From Gammaproteobacteria bacterium (GTDB lineage: Bacteria; Pseudomonadota; Gammaproteobacteria; UBA6429; Thiohalophilaceae): DNA of 64,000 bases. The notes beneath the pieces were generated by a model that saw only the letters and a list, made by a program, of their open reading frames with translations, was not told the origin of the DNA and searched no databases. This document shows, in pieces, positions 1-9,200 of this stretch. A program made the position numbers and the translations under genes. Within the stretch, counting starts at the first letter, position 1; each line of letters begins with the position of its first letter. The stretch is from assembly GCA_030594815.1 (NCBI GenBank), contig JAUVEN010000001.1, positions 1 to 64,000 on the forward strand. Direction: 5' to 3'.

Positions 1-485
1 TTATATTTTCAGAATAAGTAGTATGCATAATATTACTTATATAATGCACCAAATGCCTTTATGCATGGCTAAACTATTTTTAAATATATAGGTAAATTAA
101 AAAACCTCATAACTTATTGATTCTGATCACTTTTTTGTGGGGATCCCTCAGTGTCAGAGCCCTTTAAATTCACGTATATTATCAAACAAAGAAATGAAGA
201 TGGCATCGGGTAGAAGTAAAGATTTCACTACAGATCGAGTGACAACTATTCTGTTGTGGGGAATACCTCACATTGTTTAGCCAATAATGCTTGGGGGTAT
301 TGTGTTCTCCTTCCGCCCCCATTTATTTCTGAAATAGCGATTTAATAACTTCTTAATATCTTTCTAATAACTTTTATAAATATCACTGCTAGTATGAATT
401 TACTGTTTAGAAACAATAAAGGTAATAAGGGGGGCATGTTTAAAGCATGTCTCGTTTGATAACAAACAAGAATAAGGAGTATCTG
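1..485. other. gene-free AT-rich leader with repeat remnants
   Basis: No convincing reading frame is seen. Two related strings, TTGTGGGGATCCCTCA at 135-150 and TTGTGGGGAATACCTCA at 254-270, resemble the end of the inverted-repeat element at 3281-3605 (TTGTGGGGATTCATCA). They look like relics of the same mobile sequence family. A ribosome binding site (AAGGAG) at about 474-479 serves the gene starting at 486. Confidence 0.4.
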
Positions 486-1481
486 ATGAACAATATAAGT
501 AAATTATTTTTTATTATTACTCTTGCAGCGGTACTAGGTGCATGCAAAGGAAGTAATGTCACGTCGACACCTGATGTGGTGAAATTTAATAGTTCGACCC
601 TTTATCCGGAGGGGGTGGGCTGGGATGCGACCAATAAGCGCTTTCTGGTGACCTCTATTCGCAAAGGTGAAATAGGCTCAGTTAAGGATGATGGAAGTTA
701 TTGGGTATTTGCAAAAGATTCACGAATGATCTCATCCGTAGGAATTCGCATTGATGAGATGCGTGATCGAGTCCTAGTGTGTAATGCAGATCCTGGTGCA
801 GCTGAAAAATCAAGCCCTGCTACCACCGGCAAACTTGCAGGTCTGGCGGTATTTCAGCTTTCCACAGGTAAATTGATTAAATATATTGACCTGGCTAAAG
901 GTATTAATGGGAGACATTTTTGTAATGATCTTACTATCGACAAAGACGGTACAGCATATATTACAGATAGTTTCTCACCTGTCATTTACAAAGTTGATGT
1001 TAACTACAACTCTTCAGTGTTAATTAATAACAAAGCATTTAGCGGTAAAAGTTTTAATCTGAACGGTATTGTTGTGAAGGATAATTATCTTCTAGTGGCG
1101 AAAATGAATTCAGGCCAATTGTTCAAGATCCCTTTGGATAATCCTAATGAGTTTAATGAAGTTAGATTAAGAGAAAAAATCTACGCTGCGGATGGTCTTC
1201 TATGGGGGGCAGATGGATCCTTGATCGTCATCGCCAATAATAATGCCGTTGTTGGTGCAACTCCTCCAACTGCAACCAATAAAGTGTTTAAGTTGATAAG
1301 TTCTGACAACTGGATAACAGCTACTTTAATTGGGCAAGCAAGTACGGGGGAAGTTTTTGCTACTACGGGCACTATACGAGATGGCAAGATTTATGTTGTT
1401 CATGCAATGCTACAAGTTTTGTTTAATCCAAAAACTAAAAAACATCTCGAACAATTTGAGATAGTTAAATATAATCCATAA
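486..1481 (+). CDS. SMP-30/gluconolactonase-like beta-propeller lipoprotein
   Basis: This is a 331-residue exported protein. The ATG at 486 is preferred over an in-frame start at 447 because AAGGAG lies just upstream and the product then begins directly with a lipoprotein signal peptide ending in the lipobox LGAC. The remainder has the spaced hydrophobic and Gly/Asp pattern of six-bladed SMP-30/gluconolactonase propellers, such as YPEGVGWD, NDLTIDKDGTAYITDS and LNGIVV. Members hydrolyse lactones or simply bind small ligands, and the substrate cannot be read here. It stands alone, followed by its own terminator, next to a divergently placed regulator gene. The fold assignment is fairly safe; the function is not. 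Confidence 0.7.
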   Translation: MNNISKLFFIITLAAVLGACKGSNVTSTPDVVKFNSSTLYPEGVGWDATNKRFLVTSIRKGEIGSVKDDGSYWVFAKDSRMISSVGIRIDEMRDRVLVCNADPGAAEKSSPATTGKLAGLAVFQLSTGKLIKYIDLAKGINGRHFCNDLTIDKDGTAYITDSFSPVIYKVDVNYNSSVLINNKAFSGKSFNLNGIVVKDNYLLVAKMNSGQLFKIPLDNPNEFNEVRLREKIYAADGLLWGADGSLIVIANNNAVVGATPPTATNKVFKLISSDNWITATLIGQASTGEVFATTGTIRDGKIYVVHAMLQVLFNPKTKKHLEQFEIVKYNP

Positions 1482-1489
1482 AAATATTT

Positions 1490-1515
1490 AATCCGCTTCG
1501 GCGGGTTATTTTTTT
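1490..1515 (+). terminator. intrinsic terminator
   Basis: The stem AATCCGC / GCGGGTT is closed by a TTCG tetraloop and followed by an A and seven T. It lies nine bases behind the lipoprotein gene. Confidence 0.8.
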
Positions 1516-1533
1516 AAAGTTTGATACTTAGTC

Positions 1534-3180
1534 TTATTCTGGTAAACCTGCTTTACGCAAATCAGCCACCATACGAGCAAGACGTGTTTCTGATTTATAA
1601 GGTTGTGTTTCAGCCCAGTATTTAAGGGAGAATTCTGGATCCAGTATCAGGATTTTTTCCATTTCCCAATTAGCATCTTCTATCTTATTTTGGCTGGCAT
1701 AGGTTGCTGCGAGATATATGTGAGCATTTAGATAATTCTCATTACGGAAGATAGCATCTTGCAAGCTTTCTATCGCTTTATTCTGATGTTTTAAAAAATA
1801 ATAATCGCGCCCAAGATTGGATAGGTAAATATAACTGGAAGTAGGGTTAAGACGGATGGCGTGTTTATTAATGCGAATCGCATCAACTGAACGACCCACA
1901 AAGGAATAGGCAGAACCAATAATGGCATAGGCATCTGCATAGTTAGGATAGAGTTTAATTGCTTGCCGAGCAGAAATAATAGATTTTTCTGGTTGTTTTC
2001 TGCCATATAGCTGAGCATATGAAAGTACCACATGAGCTACTGCGTTAGATTGATCCTTAATAATTGCTTTATTGGCGTATTCAAATGCATGTTCAACAGC
2101 ACCCGTGGGATCTTTTCCCCACTTTCGTCGATAGTCATCGATATAGGTTAAGGCAATTGCACTGTAGGCACTGGCAAAGAGAGAATCAATTTCTATCGCC
2201 TTCAAAAACATTTCTCTCGCTAAACTATTTCCTTCTTTAGATATCGAAGTATATAAGGAATTGCCTCGAATATAGTAATCATGGGCTTCATGACTGGCCG
2301 TGTGATTTCGACTTCTGAATTCCTGGTGAGTTAGTCCAACTTGTTTGACTAGCTCAGTTACAATCTTATTTATAATTTCATCTTGTATAGCAAACAGATC
2401 ATCCATTTTTCGATCAAACCTATCTGCCCAGAGTTGTACACCATTTGAGACATCTGTGAGTTGTACGGCTATACGTATTCGGTTTTTATCTTTCAGTACA
2501 CTTCCAGTAAGAATATATTTTGTGTTCAATACTTTCCCAACATTGTTAAGATCAATGGTTTTACTATTAAATCCAAGTACTGAGTTTCGTGAAGTTACCA
2601 GCAAATTAGATAAGCGTGATAAATCTGTAATCAAATACTCTGTTATACCTGCAGCAAAGTAATCCTGTACAGGATCATTGTTATTGTTGGAAAAAGGTAT
2701 TACTGCAATTGAAGGAATATTTTGTGGCAGTTCAAGTTGTTTGTTATTTATGTTTTGATAAATAATAAATGCCGAGAAAAAAAGAATAATAACAACCGCA
2801 ATTGTGAAAGCGGGTTTTATTATATTTTTTTGTTTTTCAATTGGTGTATTTTTAGTTGATGTTTTGTCCGTATTAACCGAAGCAATTAACCGATATCCAC
2901 GCTTTGCAAGTGTTTCAATATAACGAGGTTTTCGTGAATCGTCTTCAAGTGCAGCACGGATTTTGTTAATGGTGACGGTTAGAGCTTCGTAACTGACAAT
3001 ACTACCTTGCCAGACGGATTTCTCAAGTTCAGAGCGAGTGACTATTTCGCCAGCATTTCCTGCCAAATAAACAAGTACCGCCATGGCTTTAGGTTCAAGT
3101 CGATGCTTTTTATCATCCTTAAAAACTTGACCAGAAGCGGGTTCGATAATCCAATCACCGACCTTTAAAGTGACTTGCAT
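1534..3180 (-). CDS. ToxR/CadC-type membrane transcription regulator with TPR domain
   Basis: This 548-residue protein starts with an OmpR/PhoB-type winged helix (about residues 5-100; typical strings LEPKAMAVLVYLA, KPRYIETLAKRGYRL). One membrane segment follows at about 123-141, then a periplasmic TolB/FlgO-like domain (IAVIPFSNN, FAAGITEYL, ILTGSVLK, LWADRFDR) and C-terminal TPR repeats (about 300-520). This is the one-component design of CadC relatives, in which a periplasmic signal is relayed to a cytoplasmic DNA-binding domain. The start at 3180 is chosen because TTGGAG precedes it and the winged helix then begins at once. The longer in-frame start at 3294 lies inside a repeat element. 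Target genes are unknown; the convergent lipoprotein gene at 486-1481 is only a neighbour. Confidence 0.85.
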   Translation of the reverse strand: MQVTLKVGDWIIEPASGQVFKDDKKHRLEPKAMAVLVYLAGNAGEIVTRSELEKSVWQGSIVSYEALTVTINKIRAALEDDSRKPRYIETLAKRGYRLIASVNTDKTSTKNTPIEKQKNIIKPAFTIAVVIILFFSAFIIYQNINNKQLELPQNIPSIAVIPFSNNNNDPVQDYFAAGITEYLITDLSRLSNLLVTSRNSVLGFNSKTIDLNNVGKVLNTKYILTGSVLKDKNRIRIAVQLTDVSNGVQLWADRFDRKMDDLFAIQDEIINKIVTELVKQVGLTHQEFRSRNHTASHEAHDYYIRGNSLYTSISKEGNSLAREMFLKAIEIDSLFASAYSAIALTYIDDYRRKWGKDPTGAVEHAFEYANKAIIKDQSNAVAHVVLSYAQLYGRKQPEKSIISARQAIKLYPNYADAYAIIGSAYSFVGRSVDAIRINKHAIRLNPTSSYIYLSNLGRDYYFLKHQNKAIESLQDAIFRNENYLNAHIYLAATYASQNKIEDANWEMEKILILDPEFSLKYWAETQPYKSETRLARMVADLRKAGLPE

Positions 3181-3280
3181 ACTGGCTCCAATATAATAGA
3201 ATTGCTCTGTTATTTTTTCTTTAAGTATAGGCAAAAAAATTGAATAATTGGGTGCAGAGAACATTGAAGGGTGCAGAGCC

Positions 3281-3605
3281 TGATGGATCCCCACGAAATT
3301 TAGAGTTACCGGTCATTGCGCGCCCGAACAAAGTGACAAGTACCCTTGGGGTGAGGAAACACTTAAAAACAAGTGTTTTTAAGTGTTGACGCGGCAATCT
3401 CATGGTTATACTTCATTATCATGAGATTGCTCCGGTCATTTTATTCCCTCAATGCCAGAACGTGTAGAACACGTTAGGGTAATGCTGACGAAATGCGCAG
3501 CGGTTCATTAAGTGCAATGACGTGCTTTTTTCCAAGCAGCAGCCTATTTTTTGCTAAGCTGTTGGTTTTGATCGGATTTATTTATAATTTTGTGGGGATT
3601 CATCA
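3281..3605. repeat. MITE-like inverted-repeat element
   Basis: The ends 3281-3300 and 3586-3605 are inverted repeats matching at 18 of 20 positions (TGATGgATCCCCACgAAATT against TGATGaATCCCCACaAAATT). Between them are further palindromes: a perfect 14-bp arm pair at 3358-3371/3374-3387, an 11-bp pair GCAATCTCATG/CATGAGATTGC at 3394-3404/3420-3430, and AACGTGT/ACACGTT near 3459-3475. No reading frame of note lies inside, so it would need a transposase supplied elsewhere. It fills most of the 600-base gap between the regulator and the next gene. The rest (3606-3781) holds only AT-rich upstream sequence. Confidence 0.75.
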
Positions 3606-3781
3606 GGACCTGACCCTCCTGCTTCATTAACTTTTTATCACCGGCCCCCTTTATTTATAGAAATGGGTGTTTATATTTCCTATAATGTATTCATATGAAG
3701 AATGGATATTCATCATATAGATAGTCTCACAATTCTTATTTAACCAATAAGGTTTATAATAATTTATTCGGAGGAAAAACA

Positions 3782-4303
3782 ATGAAAAAATTAATAACGT
3801 TGTTATTTTCAGTAGTATTGGCTTCTAATATCTTTGGAAATGCGGCAATGGCAGAGAGCTATTTTGGTGTCGGCTTTGGCTCGGCGGATATTGAAGGTAC
3901 GGACGACGGTTCAATCAAGATTTTTGGTGGGGCTCGTAATGCCAGTTATGGATTTGAGGCGGCATACCATGATCTTGGGAAACAAGAAGAAACATCAGTC
4001 TTTGGTACTGCTTCCATTGAGATTACCGGTTTGGAGTTGTCTGCTGTTGGCTACTTACCTGTTAGCCCGACAATCGATGTTTTTGGAAAATTGGGTTTCC
4101 TGCTGTGGGATATGGATTTAAATTTGACCGGTTTTCCAACCGTATCTGAAGATGGTAGCGATTTCATTTATGGGCTAGGGGTACAGTATAACTCGCCAAA
4201 TAATTTCGCCCTTCGGTTAGAATTCCAGGTAGCTACGCTGGATGTTGTTGGTGTTGATCTCGATACTGAAATAATCTCAGTTGGAGCAACTTATAACTTC
4301 TAA
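3782..4303 (+). CDS. small outer-membrane beta-barrel protein
   Basis: The 173-residue product has a signal peptide (residues 1-24, ending AAMA) and alternating hydrophobic/polar strands rich in Gly and Tyr. It ends in an aromatic residue (ATYNF), as expected for recognition by the Bam machinery. Length and pattern fit the eight-stranded OmpA/OmpW/Opa-like barrel group. The ribosome binding site is strong (CGGAGG, seven bases before the ATG) and a terminator follows directly, so it is a single-gene unit. The second barrel gene at 7887-8444 is similar in size and layout. Ligand or role is not evident. Confidence 0.75.
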   Translation: MKKLITLLFSVVLASNIFGNAAMAESYFGVGFGSADIEGTDDGSIKIFGGARNASYGFEAAYHDLGKQEETSVFGTASIEITGLELSAVGYLPVSPTIDVFGKLGFLLWDMDLNLTGFPTVSEDGSDFIYGLGVQYNSPNNFALRLEFQVATLDVVGVDLDTEIISVGATYNF

Positions 4304-4328
4304 AGTGTTGAAGCTAGTCGAAAATTAA

Positions 4329-4371
4329 AAGGTTGGAGTGATTTAAATTTAATCACTCCGACCTTTTTTTA
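4329..4371 (+). terminator. intrinsic terminator
   Basis: The arms AAGGTTGGAGTGATT and AATCACTCCGACCTT pair over 15 positions with one G-T pair and are followed by a T run. It ends the beta-barrel gene transcript. Confidence 0.9.
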
Positions 4372-4559
4372 TGTTAAAAATTATTCGCGAGTTGCAATTT
4401 TGGGCACCAGTTGGTGCACGCATTGTTGCTGAAGTTATTATTGGGTTAATGGAGCTTGATCCTAATTCATTTATGGCGATGAATCGTTTCTGGAGTCCGG
4501 TGGATGGATTGGGTGAAGGTGTTAAGGGTGGAGGTGATATGCTGACATATAGCGCTTAA
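4371..4559 (+). pseudogene. C-terminal remnant of an animal-type haem peroxidase
   Basis: A 62-codon frame encodes a string (APVGARIVAEVIIGLMELD, then PNSF) that resembles the C-terminal signature of bacterial animal-type haem peroxidases, GPVGGRIVAEVLIGLxxxD. Nothing upstream continues the protein: the frame starts in the terminator of the previous gene and no ribosome binding site is seen. I read it as the tail of a gene whose main body has been deleted. The family link rests on memory of the motif and needs an alignment. Confidence 0.45.
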
Positions 4560-4715
4560 TAAAAAATAGGGTTCAGAAAACAGTAATTTTTATATTAGAG
4601 AAGACACTATTAGTATTTTCTTGTATGTATTGTTCTCTGACTCTGATTAATCTGCAATAATGGGGCAGAGCTCTTTAATGTTTTAATGTTATCCACTAGA
4701 TATTAATTATAAAAC

Positions 4716-5195
4716 TTATTCCTTTTCAGCCTATTCACGGATTTTTCGTTTAAGTTTTTTCTCAACTTTTTCACCAATATCTTCCCACTCTGCATCACTT
4801 CCTGTCGTATCTTCATCCTCTGACTATTCTTTTAATTTTTGCATGACTTTTTTCTCGACCTTATCACCGATCTCATCCCGCTCTTTATCAGTTTTTTTAT
4901 CTTTTGCTGATTTACATTTCATGTGGCAACCACCACCTCAAATACTTGTAACCCCAACTAGAAACCCAAAATCATACCACCCGCCGGTATTCGATGTTTC
5001 ATAGATCATAACGCCATTATTAAAGAGATGAATTATCAAAGTGATAAAAGAAATCACGCCATGCCAGAGGCCATAAAAGAAACCTGCCTGATTTTGTTCT
5101 GTAAACTGGGCATCACCAGCGGTGCACGCCGTGAATAGAAGAGCAAAAGTAAATAAAAAGAATAACTTGGTACTTAATGTGTATTGTGAGTTCAT
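4716..5195 (-). pseudogene. small lipoprotein gene interrupted by three in-frame stops
   Basis: Reading from the ATG at 5195, the product has a lipoprotein signal (FTAC), then GFFYGLWHGVISFITLIIHL and GGWYDFGFLVGV. An in-frame TGA stops it at about 4938-4940. The same frame continues without a shift as GGGCHMKCKSAKDKK and two similar charged units, EIGDKVEKKVMQKLKE and DIGEKVEKKLKRKIRE. Each unit is followed by TAG and then an acidic tail, and the frame ends at TAA 4716-4718. From memory, intact relatives have Trp at these positions (a VWGGG motif and E-W-A-E). All three stops would then be TGG changed to TGA or TAG by one G-to-A transition. Intact family function is unknown. Confidence 0.6.
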
Positions 5196-5287
5196 TCTCG
5201 CCACCATACGCTACAATATTGCTGAGTATAGTATATAAAGCGTTATATACATTCTTTAAAGCTCTGGGTCTTATAGTAAAGAATTAT

Positions 5288-6187
5288 CTACTTGTCTGAG
5301 AACAACCATTCCCGTGCTGTTTCTGTTATCGCAGCTACCGCAGGATGAGAAATTTTTCGCTCTACTGAGATTGCATAGAACTGTTCACGTATTTCATTTG
5401 TTTCACCAATACTAACGACACCGTATTGTTTTTTTACTTCTTCTGCTATTGGGGTTGGTGCAATGAACACACCGGTTCCTGTTTGGCCAAACGCTTTCAT
5501 TAAGGCGCTATCGTCAAACTCGCCAACAATGCGAGGATAAATATGTTGACTATCAAGCCACTCGATAAGACGACTGCGTACTACTGTCATTTCACCGGGC
5601 AATAATATTGGCATCTTATCGAGGTTTTGCGGAAAGTCTTTTTTGAGTTTTCGCGCAAGCTTCATTGTTGCAAAAAAAGTGATACCGCAGTCACCAAGAG
5701 GATGGTTGAAGCCGCGTACATTTATGCCTGATGGAATCGGTCCATCGGCTATAACGAGATCAACTTTATGCAGAGCAAGTTCTGCCAGTAATGAATCGAT
5801 AGAACCTTCGCGGCATATTATGCGCACGGCTTCGGGTAGTTGTAATGCGGGTGCCAATAATCGATAGGCAATTGATTTTGGCACGGCATCTGTTATGCCT
5901 ACTTTAAAAACGCGTGGCCTTCCTTCTGGAAGGTTTCGCAACATTTCTTCGAGTTCACCGCCGAGTGAAAAAATCTCTTCGGCATAACTTAATACATGCC
6001 GCCCGGTTTCTGTTAACTCAAGGTTACGTCCGACTCTTGAAAATAAGGCTTCACCCAAATGTTCTTCCAGGAGACTGAGTTGTCCACTAATGGTTTGTGG
6101 GGTGAGATGAAGTTTTTCACTGGCGCGCGCAATGCTGCCTGTTTTGGCAACCTCCCAGAAATAATGAAGGTGTTTGTAATTAATCAT
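5288..6187 (-). CDS. nhaR: LysR-family activator NhaR
   Basis: The product of about 299 residues has an N-terminal LysR helix-turn-helix (INYKHLHYFWEVAKTGSIA, then LTPQTISGQLSLLEE), close to the NhaR consensus, and a C-terminal periplasmic-binding-like effector domain. NhaR responds to sodium and alkaline pH and activates nhaA in enterobacteria. No nhaA lies in this window, so the target is not shown. An in-frame ATG 15 bases upstream (6202) is possible; 6187 matches the usual family start. It is divergent from htpX with a 119-base shared promoter region. Confidence 0.8.
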   Translation of the reverse strand: MINYKHLHYFWEVAKTGSIARASEKLHLTPQTISGQLSLLEEHLGEALFSRVGRNLELTETGRHVLSYAEEIFSLGGELEEMLRNLPEGRPRVFKVGITDAVPKSIAYRLLAPALQLPEAVRIICREGSIDSLLAELALHKVDLVIADGPIPSGINVRGFNHPLGDCGITFFATMKLARKLKKDFPQNLDKMPILLPGEMTVVRSRLIEWLDSQHIYPRIVGEFDDSALMKAFGQTGTGVFIAPTPIAEEVKKQYGVVSIGETNEIREQFYAISVERKISHPAVAAITETAREWLFSDK

Positions 6188-6306
6188 GAAATCATGATAC
6201 ATCGTTAAATACGAAGTTTATAGCTATAATAATCGACTTTTCCGTGGTCTAAAAATAAACTATCCTATCGGGTTACTACAGATAAAAATCGGAAACAGGT
6301 AAAACA

Positions 6307-7194
6307 ATGAAACGAATTATGTTATTTATTATGACCAATATTGCCATTATGGTTGTGTTGAGTGTTACTTTAAGACTGTTAGGTGTTGATAGTATATTAG
6401 CGGAGAATGGCTCGGATCTTAATATTCAGGCATTGGTCATTCTGTCTGGAGTCATTGGTTTTGGTGGTTCATTCATTTCTTTGCTGATATCCAAGTGGAT
6501 GGCGAAACGCATGACGGGTGCGGTGGTGATCACCAATCCAAGCTCGAACATTGAAAGATGGCTAATTGATACGGTTGAAAAGCAGGCAAAGATTGTTGGC
6601 ATAAAAATGCCCGAAGTCGCGATTTTTCCATCACCTGCGATGAATGCTTTTGCTACCGGTGCCAGTAAAAATAATGCCTTAATGGCAGTGTCTCAAGGCT
6701 TGTTAGATAATATGGCGCAAGGTGAAATTGAAGCCGTCGTCGGTCATGAAATGAGTCATATCGCTAATGGCGACATGGTTACCCTGGCGTTAATTCAGGG
6801 CGTGGTTAATACTTTCGTGATATTTTTATCACGCATTATCGGTCACATTGTCGACCGAGTTATCTTAAAAAATAATCAAGGTCATGGCATAGGTTACTTT
6901 GTAACGGTGATGGTATCGCAAGTTGTTTTATCCATACTTGCATCAACTATCGTGATGTATTTTTCAAGAAAACGTGAATTTATTGCCGACACTGGTGGTG
7001 CTGATTTAGCCGGGCATCAAAATATGATTAATGCACTTAAACGTCTTGGTCAGGTAGAACCCGAAGCCTTACCGGAACAAATGGCGGCGTTTGGTATTAA
7101 CGATAAAGGCGGGATTATGGCATTGTTTTCATCGCATCCACCTATCGAAGATAGAGTAATGGCGTTGGAAAAAAGGGCTATGACTCGTTCATAA
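6307..7194 (+). CDS. htpX: membrane zinc metalloprotease HtpX
   Basis: This 295-residue M48-family protease has two N-terminal membrane helices, the zinc motif HEMSH with the downstream glutamate in KREFIADTGGA, and two further hydrophobic segments between them. HtpX works with FtsH in quality control of inner-membrane proteins and cleaves damaged membrane proteins on the cytoplasmic face. Length and order match the E. coli protein. It stands alone, divergent from nhaR. Confidence 0.95.
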   Translation: MKRIMLFIMTNIAIMVVLSVTLRLLGVDSILAENGSDLNIQALVILSGVIGFGGSFISLLISKWMAKRMTGAVVITNPSSNIERWLIDTVEKQAKIVGIKMPEVAIFPSPAMNAFATGASKNNALMAVSQGLLDNMAQGEIEAVVGHEMSHIANGDMVTLALIQGVVNTFVIFLSRIIGHIVDRVILKNNQGHGIGYFVTVMVSQVVLSILASTIVMYFSRKREFIADTGGADLAGHQNMINALKRLGQVEPEALPEQMAAFGINDKGGIMALFSSHPPIEDRVMALEKRAMTRS

Positions 7195-7246
7195 TTATTA
7201 GAGGCAGAGTGATTTATTGCTGAAGCTTGATGAGATTATACTTAAC

Positions 7247-7741
7247 TTAATAAGTGATTTTGTTTTTCATTAATTTACTTTGGCAATAAACACTGTGTTG
7301 AAAGTTTTTCTCGGTAAGTACTATCCCCGTTATAACGACATGGTTTGCTAAGTCTTTCCAGTTGATTTTGTTTTTGTAACTTGTACCTTCATGCTGGAAA
7401 TAGTGGTGGATGTTCGAGGTTTTCTTTTTCTTCGATGTTTGTATAAATATTTTCTTTGCTAGTTGAATTGTTTTTTTACATTGTTTACGACTGGCTTTTC
7501 TTACTGGGTTACTTACTTTAATATCTATCGTGCCACGTTGCGCGTTGTAGTTCGCACCTATCGTTGCAAGAGGTAAACCGGGAAAGGTTCTGCTACCTAA
7601 TATTGAATTTAGTCTTAATAAACCAAGGTCCATCATGGTGACGGGTTCTTTTGCAATGATGCTTGCGGTGGTTCTTTTTCCTGCGATAGATAGGCCTGGT
7701 GATAGTGATAAAGCAATAATACAGTAGAGGGTAATTTTCAT
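7247..7741 (-). CDS. hypothetical secreted protein
   Basis: The 164-residue product begins with a signal peptide (about residues 1-20, ending SIAG). The mature part is very basic, with a run KKKK near residue 107 and only two cysteines (in KQCKK and VYCQS) that could pair. A ribosome binding site (AAGG) precedes the ATG. I recognise no family. It lies between htpX, which converges on it, and the terminator of the barrel gene behind it, so it is its own unit. It could be a periplasmic binding protein or a lineage-specific orphan. Confidence 0.55.
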   Translation of the reverse strand: MKITLYCIIALSLSPGLSIAGKRTTASIIAKEPVTMMDLGLLRLNSILGSRTFPGLPLATIGANYNAQRGTIDIKVSNPVRKASRKQCKKTIQLAKKIFIQTSKKKKTSNIHHYFQHEGTSYKNKINWKDLANHVVITGIVLTEKNFQHSVYCQSKLMKNKITY

Positions 7742-7839
7742 TATTATACCTTGTATAATTAATCGGGTTATCAGTATGAGTTACTCATGGGCACCTTTAA
7801 TTACTCAGTCTCTGGCTCCATTTATTTTTTTTCTGCAAT

Positions 7840-7867
7840 AAAAAAGGGAGCATTAGCTCCCTTTTTT
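7840..7867 (-). terminator. intrinsic terminator, probably bidirectional
   Basis: A perfect stem AAAAAAGGGAGC / GCTCCCTTTTTT with a four-base loop lies 19 bases behind the barrel gene at 7887-8444. Both strands carry a T run. Confidence 0.85.
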
Positions 7868-7886
7868 ATGAGTAATTTACGTTGAT

Positions 7887-8444
7887 TTAGAAACCCATTC
7901 TGAAATTAATACCGAATCCATCGACAAAATCACTACTTACATAGCTCAGACCGGCTGACATTGTATTATTGATGTTGTAGCGGGCTTCACCTTGAATACC
8001 CGTGTCGCCATCAAAAGTAGTGACGTGATATAGGCCACCGGCCAATTCTATTTGTGGATTTACCTGAAAGCGTACGCCTGCTGTTAATAACAAGCCTGTG
8101 TCATCAACCGATACAGGGGTACCAGGTATATCAACTTCTGCACTATCAAAGGAAACAGTGAAAACAGCATCAGTTTTGTTATTGATTGGCATATGATAAC
8201 CAGCACCGACATTAAAGTCTGTGTAATCTATATCAACCCCTAATGTATCTTCAGTTAAAGAAGCATAACGAGCAAGGACAAATATGTTTTGATTGATTTC
8301 AAATGAACCGGTTAATGTTAAGCCTTCGAAGTCATCAAATTCATACCCGATTTGACCGTAGTTATAATCAAAGTTTGCTGCCTGAGCACCCCAAGACAAT
8401 GATGCGAGTAATGCAACAAGTCCAATTTTTTTTGTAGTAGTCAT
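7887..8444 (-). CDS. outer-membrane beta-barrel protein
   Basis: The 185-residue product has a signal peptide ending QAA and then alternating strands, with a terminal phenylalanine (FRMGF) typical of Bam substrates. Paired strand strings such as DYNYGQIGYEF and LSYVSSDFVDGFGINFRMGF fit an OmpA-like eight-stranded barrel. GGAG precedes the ATG at good spacing and a terminator follows. It is comparable in length to the barrel at 3782-4303, but the two are not near-identical copies. Confidence 0.75.
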   Translation of the reverse strand: MTTTKKIGLVALLASLSWGAQAANFDYNYGQIGYEFDDFEGLTLTGSFEINQNIFVLARYASLTEDTLGVDIDYTDFNVGAGYHMPINNKTDAVFTVSFDSAEVDIPGTPVSVDDTGLLLTAGVRFQVNPQIELAGGLYHVTTFDGDTGIQGEARYNINNTMSAGLSYVSSDFVDGFGINFRMGF

Positions 8445-8621
8445 AACTATCTCCAGTATGAAAAAATATATAGGGAAATTCTAACGCGTTTGGCATATTG
8501 TTAACAGTAATAGGTCACAAAACATACGTAAATAAACATGGGGAAATGGGAAAATGGGGAGAGAATACAAGAATTTTCAATATTATTTTAAGAGCCTGGA
8601 TTATTAAACGATTCCAATAAT

Positions 8622-9200
8622 TTATCTGTAAAATATATGACCACCAATTCGTGCTATAGGCTTCTTTTTCCTTGCCCAGCTGGGTTTGATATAATTTGCA
8701 TGATAAAACAGAGCGCCATTTAATTGTTGTTTATCTTTTTCTTTATAGGCTGCTTCTGCAATGTTCCATGCTCGATACCATGCTTTAGATTTTAATTTTG
8801 GTGGGCGATCAAATTCTGTCCAGGAAAATTGCCCAACATATCTTTTTCTTATTCTATCCCATCGTTTTTCATACACAACATCACAAATGTTATCTGGGTA
8901 TCGTTTAGAGGCAACTCTGTTTAATGTGACGCTTGCTACGGCATGCTGTCCTGCTGTACTTTCGCTTCTTGCTTCGTGAAATATATTTAAAGCAAGACAC
9001 TTAATGTCATGCTGAACATTTTTATATTGAACTAACTGATACGTGAAGAGAGGTATTAAGGCAACAACAAAAATAAATGCACCGAGCAGGAGATATCCTG
9101 TTTTATCTTTTAATTGCCAGTGAAAATAAAAGTTATGCCAGATAGAAGTGGATAGCCTGATTACATAAGAGAGCATTTTACGTATAACATCTTTAAACAT
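8622..9200 (-). CDS. cell wall hydrolase, SleB/CwlJ family
   Basis: The 192-residue protein has an N-terminal membrane anchor (about residues 36-56) and a Hydrolase_2 domain starting at the signature ALNIFHEARSE, whose glutamate is the presumed catalytic residue. The family motifs GQHAVASVTLNRV, FSWT and GALFYHA follow. Such enzymes cleave peptidoglycan glycan strands as lytic transglycosylases. In non-sporing proteobacteria they act in wall turnover. It is transcribed alone. Confidence 0.85.
   Translation of the reverse strand: MFKDVIRKMLSYVIRLSTSIWHNFYFHWQLKDKTGYLLLGAFIFVVALIPLFTYQLVQYKNVQHDIKCLALNIFHEARSESTAGQHAVASVTLNRVASKRYPDNICDVVYEKRWDRIRKRYVGQFSWTEFDRPPKLKSKAWYRAWNIAEAAYKEKDKQQLNGALFYHANYIKPSWARKKKPIARIGGHIFYR

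Noticed and set aside
4716-5195. Stop codon reassignment or selenocysteine/pyrrolysine as the cause of the three stops
   Set aside because: TGA and TAG end normal genes throughout the window, and both codons are involved, so mutation of Trp codons is simpler.
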